In this document: piece by piece, positions 44,227 to 55,642 of the stretch
Layout: each line of letters begins with the position of its first letter
Numbering within the stretch: the first letter of the stretch is position 1
Assembly: GCA_947396885.1 (NCBI GenBank)
Contig: OX377202.1
Span: 69,164,643-69,228,642 of the forward strand
Source: Heligmosomoides polygyrus polygyrus
Taxonomy: Eukaryota > Nematoda > Chromadorea > Rhabditida > Heligmosomidae
Length of the DNA: 64,000 nucleotides
Direction of reading: 5' to 3'
Made by a program: the position numbers and the translations under genes
The notes under the pieces: model-generated
The model's database searches: none
What the model saw: only the letters and a program-made list of their open reading frames with translations
Told to the model about the DNA's origin: nothing

Positions 44227-44401
44227 ATGGAGGAACCAACAGCTTCACCATTCAACTTCAGACGCACACAGTCTTGTCGCGTTCCTCAACGTGGTGAGTC
44301 GCTTATCGGTGTCGTTGTTCATCTTGGCTGTTTTTCTCTATATAGCTTCCAAACAAAACTTTATTTGTACAGCATTAAACTACTGCGAAAATAAGGTGTA
44401 A
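44227..44401 (+). CDS. possible terminal exon pair with a 52-bp intron
   Basis: TTTCTTTCAG at 44217-44226 is followed by 67 bp reading MEEPTASPFNFRRTQSCR and VPQR. A strong donor follows (GTG/GTGAGTC at 44294), then a 52-bp candidate intron ending TTTTTCTCTATATAG at 44345. The frame continues as about 18 residues and stops with TAA at 44399-44401. The intron length is typical of nematodes, and the FRRTQSCR stretch looks like a phosphorylation-type peptide. No homology is known to me, the upstream part was not found, and a random match cannot be excluded. Splice sites are seen; function and expression are inference. Confidence 0.22.
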
Positions 44402-45960
44402 CTTCCTAATTACCATGTACTCACTCAACACATATTGGGTGAATAAGCAGCAGCAGCGCAGGGCCGCACTTGTCACCATTAATATCCTTTAGCTGTGCCG
44501 TAGCCAGAGCACGCCATACTAGGCAACTACGGCGCTAATCCTCCTGGATCACTCGATCTCGACTTCTCACTGTTGGCCTATATTTCCCTGTCAGAGCTTT
44601 TACCTCACAGTGCCTTTCCTGAACTCTAATTACATACATAGTAAATACAAATGGTTCCCCACCACCAGGATCTGTCTACTTTAATCCAGCGAGCGCAGCT
44701 TAGTACCTGACCTAAAGTAGGTGGCATCCGTAACCCCTGGTCAACCTTCCTCGGTCCTTCAGGCTATTGTAAAGAGCTACGATACTTGTATTCTCTCTGC
44801 TGACCTTTCAAAAATCTGACACTGGATTTTGCAAGGTTGATGCAATATTTGTCGTGGTAACTTCTAGTTGATCCACCCTTTCAGGCTCTGAAGAAGGCAA
44901 TCCATACGAAATGTTAAGCAGTGATGCCCTTTATCAACCTCGTGAAGAGCTTAGCTATAGAACGATCGACCATGCCGAATTTCAAAGAGAGTCAAACATG
45001 ACTACTGCAGCGATAATAGTTTTTTACGATGTACCTTTAACTGACGGGGGAGTGGGGGTTGATAATTTTTCCTTATTTGATTTTACATAGTTTCGCAAGT
45101 TTTTTCTGAGTTTCAATCACATTTATTTGTTGTCTTTTTATTATTTCGTAGAAAAATTCGCTGAAAATGTAGTGAAGAAAATCGCAAACGCAACCTTTCT
45201 ACCTACCCTGGTTTGTTCTTCACCCAGGCCTTAAACTCGAGGGTTTGGATATCTTAAGTGCAGAAGCCTGATACACCGAGCAACCGAAGCTATATTTTTA
45301 CCCAGATAACCATATGATGCGATGATGTGAGGGTTTTCGATTTCCTAAAAATCGCTCGAGTTCCAGGCCTAGTGAATCGTGAAAATTAATCGACTTCATC
45401 TCAATTTTTGCGGCTTCGGGGTTTGTGTGATTCGTCTTGGTGTGTAAATGGATCCTGGCTACATGTGCTGGTTGATGATGGTGTTGATGAAGAAGCACGC
45501 AAAACACGTCACATTCTGTGGATTCGGTTTTTGTTGTTAATCAACGCGGACACTCTGCGTTCGAAGCTGCTAACGAGTGATTGTTCACTCACCCTCTCTG
45601 GACCCAACGCTTCGCTGCGAATGTTTCCGTGACTTCGAAAGATTTTGAACATTTGGCTTAGACAGTATGATAAAGGAAGTATTTTTGTGGTGTGATGTTG
45701 TTTTGTCATTCCCTCATGTGGACTAGCAAGCTCAAGTGGACATCCAACATTTCTGACGTCTAGTTGTTTTCTAGGAGCCGTCAGCTTTTCAAATAGTTTC
45801 GCTACAGAGGCGATCATTGTAAGGTATTTATTCAAAGTAGTCGTAGCAATTTGATTGTATTGGGGCAAGAATGCATCAGATAGCCGGTTCTATAAACGGA
45901 TTAGATATCGAGCAATCTCTGGGTGCTATTGGGGAAGGCTAATTCCGGCCTTTCGTTGTG
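44402..45960. other. unassigned stretch
   Basis: No gene recognised. The largest frame is 45509-45868 (-, 119 aa); part of it is overlapped by a 74-codon plus frame. No motifs. Confidence 0.4.
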
Positions 45961-46325
45961 TCACTGTTTTCCCGTATTCTGAGACATCTTCGAGGAATAA
46001 CCACAACGCTGTCTTCCTCGATCTCCCGCAGGATCTCCCATTGAAGAGTCCGATACAAAGCAATATTTATGCGAATGTTTATTGAATATGAATGTATTCA
46101 GCGAAGTTACACCATAGATCTGCGTGTCGATTATGCGCCAATGGAGTGCCTCCTCGTCGTGTATTTCCAGGGTTTCTTTTAAGGGGATTTTGCCCACCTC
46201 AGTAAATCCTTTCTTTTGTGTGACGCGCCGCGCACAACTTGCGACTTCATTTCTAAGACGTGTGGCTTCGTCCGCAACATTGTTATGCAGAAATGAAGAA
46301 GTCGTATGAAGAACAAGGAATAAAG
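45961..46325 (-). CDS. unrecognised coding-like open frame
   Basis: The minus strand stays open without an ATG for about 120 codons from near 46325 to 45961. The middle is coding-like in composition (NVADEATRLRNEVASCARR, then KIPLKETLEIHDEEALHWR), with alternating charged and hydrophobic residues. There is no start codon in frame at the 5' end, so it would have to be an internal exon or a mobile-element fragment. A GGTGTAAC donor-like site occurs after IYGV. I do not recognise a family. Codon and homology tests would decide. Confidence 0.2.
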
Positions 46326-47757
46326 AACAAGATTAATGGGGAAGGAATATGGAATAAGAATAATGCACTGAGGTGTTGATCAGCTGGTCACGTTGTCGTT
46401 GAATACGGCATGTAGACAACACCCTGGAACCCCAAATAAGTACTGCGCGCCCCACAAGTATCCCACTAACTAACTAGCAAGGGACCGACTAGCACCGATC
46501 CTTGTCCCTGTCGTTGTTTTGTCACCAACATGACTGCGGGAACAAAGCTACCTTGATCCCCAACCTCATTGCCTAGACTACATACCCCTCTGTAGGACAA
46601 CTAGTACGTCACCCAGCGTCGAATTGCGCTCCAGTTGTAGCGATTCAGACTAGAGCAAAGTCAAGAGAGATGAGACGAAGAGCACGGGCTGCGCCGTACA
46701 TGCTTTCGACCTCCCGTCAAAGTTTGTTATCTCCTTCGCCGGTTCACTTCGGAAATTAGTGAGCAGATGCAGGGAAATACCTCGGCCGACTGAGTCGCTC
46801 AAGAAGGCAAATGTGATTGCAAGCCAGCATTGAAAACCTCTTCCAAAATTCAACCCCTGCCCGACGGTGAACCAGCTCTTTGACTTTGCCTCAGTGCGAA
46901 GCATATGAATGACAATACTATTACCTTTTTCGCAGATGTGCGGATGAACAGTGGTCGACACTAAACGCTCACAATCACTTTCGCGGACACTACGTGGATT
47001 CCACTTTCACGGGCTCTTGTGGGGCGATCTTCATATGTAATTTGGCACGCAGAATACAAATCATTGCTGCGTGCCAATTTACAAATATGCTTATTATAAT
47101 TTTTAATTATTATATATTGGTTGTTAAATACTGTATTACATTACATCTAATAATTATTATTTATTATATATTACAAATATACAATTATTTTATTATATAT
47201 AAATAATAATCTATGCTAAGACACTGTCTCCCTAACAACAGAAACTGGGAAAGTCCGAATCACTCCCAAAATCGATTCTGTGTGTGCGAGATCGATAGCT
47301 TCGGCCTATTGCGCCACTTCAGAAGAGACTCACCAAATCAAACACCATGCTGTCATTGTCGTAGAAGAATTCAAGGCGTGAGCATCTGGCCCAGGAACAA
47401 GCATATCTTCTTCAAGCCCCGGCATACGCCGAGCGGTCGTAGACGATTGTGCGCACGTACGTATCTATGTAGGTAGCAAGCAAAGTTTGCTAATGAACCT
47501 ATTCCGACCTTATTTGAAGGTCTTCAAGTGTTTTTGATCAGATACTTCTCTTCAACATCGTTGGGTTGTAAGACTGTTTTTGGGCCACTTGAAGATATTT
47601 TTGAAATTTTTTCTGCTCTCCTGCCATCCTTGAAGCGTCGGTAAAATGATTAGGCAAGGGAATGGAAGCAAAATCGGTGTCTGTTCGTAATGCTGTACGA
47701 AGGTGAAGTCTGTCAAAAATGCTCGCGCAACACTGCCAAAGGCAGTGCTTCGACTTG
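46326..47757. other. unassigned, with a short hairpin and an AT-rich block
   Basis: A 17-bp stem with one mismatch (TGTAA-TTGGCACGCAG, 47036-47052 with 47067-47083, loop 14) sits directly before a 130-bp block that is almost entirely A and T (47086-47215). The 70-codon frame over the AT block is compositional. No gene recognised. Confidence 0.45.
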
Positions 47758-47890
47758 CCATCGGCTGGTTACCGCCACCATAGGGGCCAAATACGCATTA
47801 AGATTGTCTTCACGATATCCTTCAGAAGTAGAATCCTTGGCGCATCCATAAAAGGGATTGAATGACGCCGTCCTTTAGCCTCTACCCTTA
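47758..47890 (+). repeat. 3' half of the tRNA-derived SINE
   Basis: It begins at the CCATCGGCTGG block and keeps CAAATACGCATT, AGAAGTAGAATCCTTGGCGC and the end CGCCGTCCTTTAGCCTCTACCCTTATTG. Confidence 0.8.
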
Positions 47891-49715
47891 TTGCTAGAGT
47901 CGTCGACGAGCGCCCCAAACTAACCTATAAAATGACACTTGGTTGGTTCAGGTCCTCGGGTGCAGGAAGTGTCGCAGCTAGGTGAGCTCATCGGCCTTCT
48001 TGAGTAGTCATTTTAGAGCTGGTTCACGAATGCGGAAGCAGCAGCACCTCTCAGAACTCAGATTTGCTACCCACGATGCCTTATGCACTGTAGTCGAATG
48101 GAACTTATGGGAGGCGCGAGCACGTCTATGCCAACATCCCACGTAGAACAGGCAAGTAGACTGCAACAGACCGATATTCCCATTCCTTCTTGTACCAATT
48201 CCTGCAGCACACTAGGCTCATGAAGAAGAATGGAGAAAGGTTGGGCCTTGAGTGTAAGGTTCGCCTAGGAACGTCCTCCTCAACACACGGAGTTCTAATA
48301 CACCGCCTGAGATCTCAGAGTAGCAGAGCAGTGCTAGGAGGAATGCTAGAAAAAGGGCTGAAATTTGAGGCATTTCTGCGCCGGCGTTTAGTGGCTAGAC
48401 ATAGACCGCAGAAAGGCAGCACAAAAAACATCCCCTCTAATGAGCTGTCCATAAGGCAAACCAATTCGTCACCACAATGAGCCCATGGCCATGCCAGAGC
48501 CTGTTGGATGTCCCATTCTGTTGTCGTCTCTCATGGAACCATACGGATCATAAACAACGTGTTAGCCGTGGCCATTAGGACCTTCGATATGACAGCTTAA
48601 TGATTCCAATAAGTCATTTGCTGCCAGCCTTTGCCTAACCTTCTCCTTCGCCTATGTAGAGCGGTACAACGCCGGCTGCTATATGACCGGCTTTTGCATC
48701 TGACCGCACCTTTTGCACATTACGATCGAAAAAAGAAGGAAGGCACCTCCCAAATATCATCAGTTCCGTAGGACCGTAGCGCATGAACGACGTGGTGTAG
48801 TAACATTGGTTTTGAAAGTGACTGGGACTTCACACTCCTTGTTCTTTGCAAACGGTGAACAGAAATTGATTCTGAATAGCAATTGATCCTTTTTTGGGAT
48901 GCGCCACCCATTCTATTTCTGCAGAGTGCCGTACGACATTGAGTGAAGGTTCGACATACATATATCATGGCTTGCCAAGAGCGATCTACAGTTCGTTTCA
49001 TGTATAAAGCGGTAACTAATTTTTACTCGGCTGAACGGTCTTCCAGCATCGTCCACTCCGAATTTTCATTGGATTCCTATCTTCTCCTAACTCTTTTCTT
49101 CGCCTTCTCCGTAGCCTAATGAATACATAAGCTCGGGTCAACGTTGTATTGACGCCAATCTATTAGCATATGTCCTTGCATAATATTTGAATGTTGCTTT
49201 TCGAGATCTCCCTCTTCAGGGAGTGACTCCATTGTTAGGATTTCGGGTCGCTTTTCAGTTAGCAACATGGTGCGTTTTCGCGACTGTAGATAGGAGGACT
49301 CGCGGATCAGATGAAACCATGCACTGCCCGGAGACACAGAAGGGATGCAGAGAATGGGCTCCTTGAGCCTGCTTACGAGAGAAAATGCCCGAATCGCGTC
49401 GCATCTGTTTCGGTGCAAGAAAATGCCCGCGGTCAGGGGAGAAAATAGCCGCGACCACTGCGCGGTTGCGGATAGCGCAATCAAACCCATTCAACGAAAC
49501 ACATGGTAGACACATGAACAAGGATACGGTATTTTCTCAGTCCGTCATAGATACGGTTTGTTAAGAACGTGGCAACTAGAGCCGTGATCTCATCCGCATA
49601 TTCAAAAAGAGCAATGTGACCACTTTCTATCACCTGAAGTTCACGAAATGTCGAACGAACCCGCACCAGCAAAGCTTTTATGAAAAAGGGTGTACATCTG
49701 TTGCTATATGTGCGG
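47891..49715. other. unassigned, with a SINE 3' scrap
   Basis: A minus-strand SINE end (TTTTTTGGGATGCGCCAC, ATTCTATTTCTG) lies at about 48888-48925. The 96-codon plus frame at 48190-48480 and the 124-codon minus frame at 49116-49490 have no recognisable motif. The stretch near 49320-49350 resembles 32581-32610. Confidence 0.4.
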
Positions 49716-50452
49716 TTGATCGTACACACCTCTCTTGCTAGCCTTTGGGAAGGTACCGTCATCGACAACATCGACTACTTGCGCCCACTCCAGAATAGGG
49801 CGAAGCTAGCCGAAGTTTCAGACCACTCAGTGACGCCTGTCCCCCGAAACTGGAGAAGATATGTCGGCGTGGAGCAGTGCGAACGTCAGATAACTACCAA
49901 CCAGGGGTGCACACAAGATTCTGTGCGTTAAATTTTTTTAACGAATTTTTTAACGGAAAATTTTCATTAAATTTCATTAAAAAGTACAATTAGCTGCAAA
50001 TTGTTACTTCAAGTGAAAAAATTAAGGAAACGTTTCAACTTCCAACAGGTCAACAACTAAAGTTCAAGGAATGGAGTGTACCAATGCAATTTAAAATAAA
50101 CCATTCAGCATCAACAGAGACAGAAAAATAAACAAGCCTGCGGCAGCAAATTATCTACAGGGTGTGGAGTAAGAACAGGTATGGAATTATCGTTTAAGAT
50201 AATCGAGAACAAGGCATCTTGAAATGCGAGATCAGCTAGAACCCGGAGTTCCCCCTTTTCTAGTTCTGTTGTCTGACTGTTCTACGAGCATGTGCAATCG
50301 CGTTGCGGGCTTCAGCCCATTAGGTACAGAAAGAATTAATAAAAATACAGTTAAAAGCCTATCAGTGGAACGTTAGCACGTTGTCGAACAAACGATTCTC
50401 GACTGCCTACTGCGTGGGACCAATCCATTTTTTTGCAACGTGCTTTTTTGCT

Positions 50453-50513
50453 TTTCAGCAGAATGGGACCGTGACACGACATCGTGTCACACGTCCCATT
50501 CTGCTGAAAAGGA
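50453..50513. repeat. imperfect palindrome inside hAT copy B
   Basis: CTTTTCAGCAGAATGGGAC at 50453 is mirrored exactly at 50513, with a CGTGACACGA/TCGTGTCAC core. It lies in a segment of roughly 150 bp (about 50385-50540) that is present in copies A and B but absent from the 10457-11141 copy. It probably marks a small nested element. Confidence 0.8.
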
Positions 50514-50771
50514 GTGACACGTCGTCAGCGTGTTAACGTTCAGGAAAAGTAGCTTTTCAAAATGTTGTTAATTTCCTTGTATTTTTTTAAATCGTTTAGA
50601 ATACGTCCAGCGACCGAAAACATTCTATCCCTCTCGACTGTTCCAGGTGGTGGCCAAAAAATTCTTGGATAAGGAGATGAGGATAGGAGTATCCTTAAAA
50701 AATCGGTGCCTTTGTGGGCTAGATGACGTGCTTGAGGCATCAGCAAAGAAATTTTTAGCTCCAAAATGCAT

Positions 50772-51064
50772 CAAAGGATAAGGATAAAGGACGGCGTTAC
50801 TCATTTCCTTTTGAGATGCGCCAAGCATTCTACTTCTACTCAATATCATGAACGCGATGTGAATGCGTATCTGACGATAGAGAGACTGGCGGTGGCCAAC
50901 TGATGAAAAAATCAACGTTTTATAGTTCCCAAACAAGTCTGGTAGCAATTCTCCAACCCAGAGGGATGGAAGGCTTGGTTGACCTGGGCGGGAAATCCTA
51001 ACCAGGGACATGGTATCGGGTGAACGCGACAACCGGCACCTCCGACTGCGCTACGCACGCCCAG
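50772..51064 (-). repeat. tRNA-derived SINE inside hAT copy B
   Basis: Full length on the minus strand. The head is GGGCGTGCGTAGCGCAGTCGG, then the CCTGGTTAGGATTTCC B-box relative, with the end CGTCCTTTATCCTTATCC. It is flanked by remnants of the same ATGCATT(TTGG) target as the SINE in copy A, so both descend from one insertion. Confidence 0.88.
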
Positions 51065-53046
51065 AGAATGCATTGTTTCCAAAAATTCAAAACAAATTTA
51101 TGAAAACATCAAAATATTTTTGCTGATTTCAATAGTTTTTTAGGAACAGTCCTAATCGGGAGGATGAGACCAGCAACATTAAAGAATACTAAGAGTAAAT
51201 GTGATAAACTCACTGAGAAAAAAGTCCGTTAAAAATACCGTTAGATTTATAAAAATTTCCGTTAAGTCGTCAAACCAGATTTTAACGAAGAATACCGTTA
51301 ATTCGTTAAATTCGTTAAATCGTTAACCGCTAATCGTTAACCGTTGAATGTGCACCCCTGCTACCAACCGATGTCCGAACTTTCAAAGCTACAAGCGGGG
51401 CGATACAGGAGGATTAGGGAAGGAAGAGCGCAGATGTTGAGTGAAACCTTTAAGGCGGTTATGAGCATTCATAGTGCTTGCCGGAACTTTTCCAACTTCA
51501 AGGGCAAGATGACCGCTTTCCAATGCCAATATGGAACCGCGATCTCTTCCAAAGGGGCAACGGAGAAGGTAATCCGCGACTTCTACTCCCATATGTTCGA
51601 CAGCCGCGTCCACCTGCCCCATGCCGTCTTCCGCAGGATGGTCGCGTCGCTCCTTCAGTCCTCTCTTCTGAGATCTGACACGCCATCTCGTCGGTAAAGA
51701 ACCGCACAGCACTCGATCCCGACGGAATCAGAACCTGAAGAACCTCCCGCTAGTGCTCACCAATACTTCGGCTCGGAGTGCAAGGCTTCACACTTTGGCT
51801 CGGAGTGCAAGGCTCCATCTCAGTGAAAGACCTACAAACACCGTCTTGCTGTACAAGAAGCCAGACATGCACGACAATGGCAAATATTGCCCGATTCGCC
51901 TGCTTTCCGTGCTATAGCAGGTGTTCACTCGAGTAAACTGAATAGGACCAGTAGGACGCTGGTCGAAGGACACCCATGCCAACAACGAGGATTTCGGAGA
52001 GGATTCTGCACGATCGACTTCACACACCATTGCGAAGTTCATCGGAGCATCGCGAGACCACAAGCTGTCAATACATCAGAGTCTTTCGAGAGCTGTGGAT
52101 CCACGACCAAGGTCTTCTACACCGACTTTGTCTCATGAAGAGAGAGGCTCGGCAAAGGGATGCCATATCCTGAAGCATTTTACTGTCACCTTTCAACGTC
52201 ATGCGCGACCTAAAATGGGAAGACATGGGAGTGAAGTTAAAATGCCGGCATCCACTTGTTTACGGCAATTTGAATGCAAATGCACTACCTTCGCTTCGCT
52301 GAAGACACAGGGGTCATACCATGAAGCATTAAAACTCTAGCCGACTTCGACAATGTATGAGGGAACGCTTCATTGCACCTGAATCTTATGGAGGCGATGT
52401 TCACTGTGTTCATGAAATGAAGCTCTTAAGCGTCAGAGATATAGTGAAGAAGACGAAGAACCGGCCCCGGGCCCGCCTATTCAACTCCACTGTTGTTCTT
52501 CTGCGCTAATGTGTGCCTTACCATTAGGGCATCAGTAGGAGGAGGATGTAGGATGAGCACGCGATCAGGGTCGTCCATTAATAGAGCGAACTATAATAAG
52601 AGGAAGACTTAGGATTCGCGTAAGTGAGAGAAGGCCTCTACAGCTCCGATTTCCATCGACGACCGAAGACCAGAGATGCTGTCGCATGGGTATGTTATCA
52701 AAAATTACATGCGCCAGCCAGCCACGATTCGCAGACATCCGCTGGACGAGAACCGTTATCGACTGGAATCCGCAGGGTGTCAAAAGAGCTCCGGGCGCTC
52801 ACCTATTCGTTGGTCGAACTTCTTTGTGAAAGCCCTGAACGAGCGATATGACCTGACGTTCTTGGTGTCTCTCAGTTAGGTCTCATCACACAATCCGCGT
52901 ATGGTACCAGTACAAACGAAGACGTTTTGAACGCAACCGTTAGTATAAATGGATGACCAAAAGGAAGAGAGACGACACATGTTTTCTATGTTGCTCCGGC
53001 TCAACTGGAGGTTTTTGTACAACTGATGTGGAGTTATACGCCTATT

Positions 53047-53275
53047 CGTGTCGTGAGAGTGATTTGAATGCGTGTTTGGCCTATACCATGACTTGCGGTC
53101 TCCAGCCGATAGGTAAGTCAATGGTTTATCGTTCCCAGAAAGGACTGTTTCTAATTCACCCATCCCAAAGGATGGAAGGCTTGGTTGGCATGGGGGAGAA
53201 ACCGAGCCAAGAAGCTGGTATCAGGTGCTCGCGACCGGCGGCAGCTCTTCTGACTGCGTCCCGCTTCCCCATTAA
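53047..53275 (-). repeat. tRNA-derived SINE, 3' part lost
   Basis: Minus strand from GCGGGACGCAGTCAGAAGAG through the GGTTTCTCCCCCATGCCAACC region and the GGTGAATTAG...ACAG block to the CATTCAAATCACTCTCACGA block. The tail is unrecognisable. Confidence 0.75.
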
Positions 53276-54169
53276 GAGTGTACTTTAATCTGGGAGACAA
53301 GTAGTGTCGCCAGTTAGTTGAGTTCGCATTTTTATTCAAGTCGTGTTGAGACATAGGTCAACCTTAGGAAGGTTCCAGAAATGGATCGCGGCCTATGCTC
53401 TTTCGCAGCTTACCTAATTGACTAATATCTCAGCAACATCGCACCATAGCACCTAACCTCGGCGTGCACTCTGCTCACCTCCGAATTTCTTCGTTCCAGA
53501 CGCTAAGGGCTGCGGCCATTGTCTAGATCGATGGAGTCGTCTGCGATTCGGATGTTACCCGGTAATGAGGCCGGAGCCTTCTTCTCATCTCACAACTATC
53601 AATTATGCACATCGAGAAAGTCTCGCCAGAATCTTCGACGCAGCCGCCGACCTGTCTCACTCCCCTTCTGACGTGTCCTTAAGAACAACTCTATGCCAAG
53701 CTAATTAGTAGCGATGAGCCTAATGCCTTTCCGTGGTATTATCGAGCACATAGTGCTGCTGCTGATACCTTAGGGACTTCTTCAGCTTTTGCCGTTAAGA
53801 AAAGCTGAATTTCTTTCAGAACCGCTGTCCTTTAAGAGCAGGCAAGGTTTATACGAATTTTTATGCTGATATAGCTGCATGCCTTTCTTTCTACCCTTCT
53901 CAATGCGATTGCTTCACTTTGAATGACATGAGGGCTATTGATTTATTTGAATTGGAATACTGCTCAAAGGCCTTTTTGAACGAGTAACTCAGGTCATAGA
54001 TTTCCTCATGAAGGATATTCTAACAAGTGGGCGTGGCTTACAAAGACTGTTCTGCAATTTTCTATGATACAGCTTTTTGATACTTCCTCTCGCTGAGGAA
54101 CTGCATGTCTTTGAAGGAGTAGCATATGTGGCACTCATGTCTATTTATATGTATTTAGCACAAACGACA
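53276..54169. other. unassigned stretch
   Basis: No open frame above about 67 codons and no known repeat. Nothing further seen. Confidence 0.45.
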
Positions 54170-54292
54170 AAGGACGGTCAATCTCTTGTGGGATGCGCCA
54201 CGCATTCTATTTCTAAGAAATGTCGTCGAGGCAGGAAATCCGAGAGCCAAGAACCTGTTATCGGCTGCGCGCGACCATCCGACCTTCAGGCG
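54170..54292 (-). repeat. tRNA-derived SINE with internal deletion
   Basis: The 3' block (complement of TGTGGGATGCGCCACGCATT) is joined directly, at about 54231, to the B-box and head region (AGGAAATCCGAGAGCCAAGAACC on the plus strand). Confidence 0.75.
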
Positions 54293-54401
54293 ACCCTTAC
54301 TTGCTAGAATTGAGACTCCTCCGAGAAACTATTGTTTGGCGAGATTCCGCTGCGCAGCGATCAAAAACTTTCTGCACAGCGACTGTCGCTGTCGACTTAT
54401 A

Positions 54402-54695
54402 AGGATAAGGGTAAAGGACGGCGTTACTCAATCCCTTCTGGGATGCGCCAGCGCATTCTACTTCTACGTGATGTCGTGTAGCGACATAAATGCGTATTTG
54501 GCCCTACAATGACTTGCGGTGGTCAGCCGATGAACAAGTCAGCGCTTTATCCCTCCCAGACAAGTCTGGTAGCAATTCACCGACCTCAGAGAGATGGAAG
54601 GATTGGTTGGACTGGGCGGGAAATCCGAACCAGGAACCTGGTATCGGGTGCACGTGGCAGCCGGCGTCTCCTCTTACTGCGCTACACGCGCCCTC
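54402..54695 (-). repeat. tRNA-derived SINE, best full-length copy
   Basis: 294 bp between two copies of the 13-bp CTGTCGACTTATA (54389-54401 and 54696-54708). Read on the minus strand it starts GAGGGCGCGTGTAGCGCAGT (A-box type). It contains CCTGGTTCGGATTTCC (B-box type) about 55 bp later, then a 200-bp tRNA-unrelated body, and ends CGTCCTTTACCCTTATCCTT. Pol III transcription and LINE-driven mobilisation are inferred from this layout. No LINE in the window shares its 3' end clearly. Confidence 0.92.
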
Positions 54696-54708
54696 CTGTC
54701 GACTTATA

Positions 54709-55348
54709 CAAGGCATAACAATGAAGACTACTGACTAAGAAGCCTCAGTCACGGAACGTAACAACAGCGACGCTTCTATAATAGAAAAAAAACCTTACGC
54801 GCAATAACACCGTCCTTTTTCGTCACAACACGAAAAGCCTCAACGTCTAGGTTCGCCCATCCTTGATGTTAATATCGGATTTCAGACGCCTCATTGCAAG
54901 GACTTCGAGCAATGTTCTTTCTAGCGCGCTTTTCAGTCTGGGTGAAGCATCTAACCTTACTAGCAGGAGGGTCTTGAGTGTGGCGAAGGGTCGCAAAAAA
55001 AACTACTAGGGTAGATTACGCTCGGACATCTAGATAGAAGCCGTATCATTTCTCCTTCTTATCTCTGACAACATCATAGGAATATGACCTAAAGTTGGAA
55101 GATGTTATTCTCTGTGCAGTACTTGCAGATACTCTGCCATCGATTCCTTCATAGATCCTCGATCGCTGGCAAGCTCTTCAGATTAGGTAGCGGTCGAAAA
55201 CAAGCTTGGTTGGAGGTTCTGGTTCTTTTTGCAACTCAGGTGACTCCCATGTCGGCGAGTCAATCCTTAACTTACGATGGTACACCACAGGCCTGACTCG
55301 TTGCGCCAGTGCAGGTTTTAAAAGATGGCGAGTAATTATAATGTTCCA
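54709..55348. other. unassigned stretch
   Basis: No gene or repeat recognised. Largest frame 64 codons (55102-55296, +). Confidence 0.45.
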
Positions 55349-55642
55349 AGAGCGTCGTGGAGCGCAATCGGAAGAGGTTCCGGTTCCCGCCTGGTCGCGA
55401 TACCAGGTTCTTGGTTTGGATTTCCGTCTAGGCCAACCAAGTCTTCCGTCCTTCCAGGGTCTGTGAATTGGTACCACTCTGAAGAACAAAACGCTGACTT
55501 GTCCATCCAACGGCTGGCCACCGCTAGCCATTCTGTAAGTCAAATACGCATTCAAGTCGCCTCCACGAAATACCGTAGGAGTAGAATGCGCGACGCATCC
55601 CCAAAAAAAACTGTGGAACGCCGTCTTCATCCTTCATCTTTA
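55349..55642 (+). repeat. tRNA-derived SINE, near full length
   Basis: It starts AGAGCGTCGTGGAGCGCAAT, has GGTTCTTGGTTTGGATTTCC (B-box type), the CCAACCAAGTCTTCC and GAATTGGTACCA blocks, and ends GCCGTCTTCATCCTTCATC. No clear duplication was seen. The minus-strand 150-codon frame at 55178-55630 is produced by it. Confidence 0.85.

Larger units (their letters stand above)
49902..51360 (-). mobile_element. hAT transposon copy B, complete ends
   Basis: 1459 bp from CAGGGGTGCACAC to GTGCACCCCTG, with the 8-bp duplication CTACCAAC on both sides (49894-49901 and 51361-51368). It aligns over its length with copy A, including the position of the SINE. On the minus strand, about 50660-50545 encodes a fragment of the hAT dimerisation domain (GTVERDRMFSVAGRILNDL followed by KKYKEINNILKS). 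The N-terminal zinc finger and catalytic region are missing, so it is non-autonomous. Subterminal TTAACG arrays fill both ends. The target was LINE copy 2. Confidence 0.93.
49716..52880 (+). pseudogene. RTE-like LINE copy 2, interrupted by hAT copy B
   Basis: The plus strand aligns with LINE copy 1 from its central linker to its end. SLASLWEGTVIDNID (49730) parallels SLADLWEDAIMDNID in copy 1. The sequence then breaks at CTACCAAC (49894-49901) for the hAT and resumes at 51361. After the break come MSIHSACRNFSNFKGKMTAF (51460-51510) and EKVIRDFYSHMFDSRVHLP (51565-51620). Scattered RT remnants follow (for example TVLLYKKPDMHDNGKYCP, 51840-51895), and then a C-terminal PIRWSNFFVKALNERYD (52802-52852). 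5'-truncated and heavily mutated. It is older than the hAT within it. Confidence 0.85.

Noticed and set aside
55178..55630. 150-codon minus-strand frame
   Set aside because: Antisense through a SINE copy.
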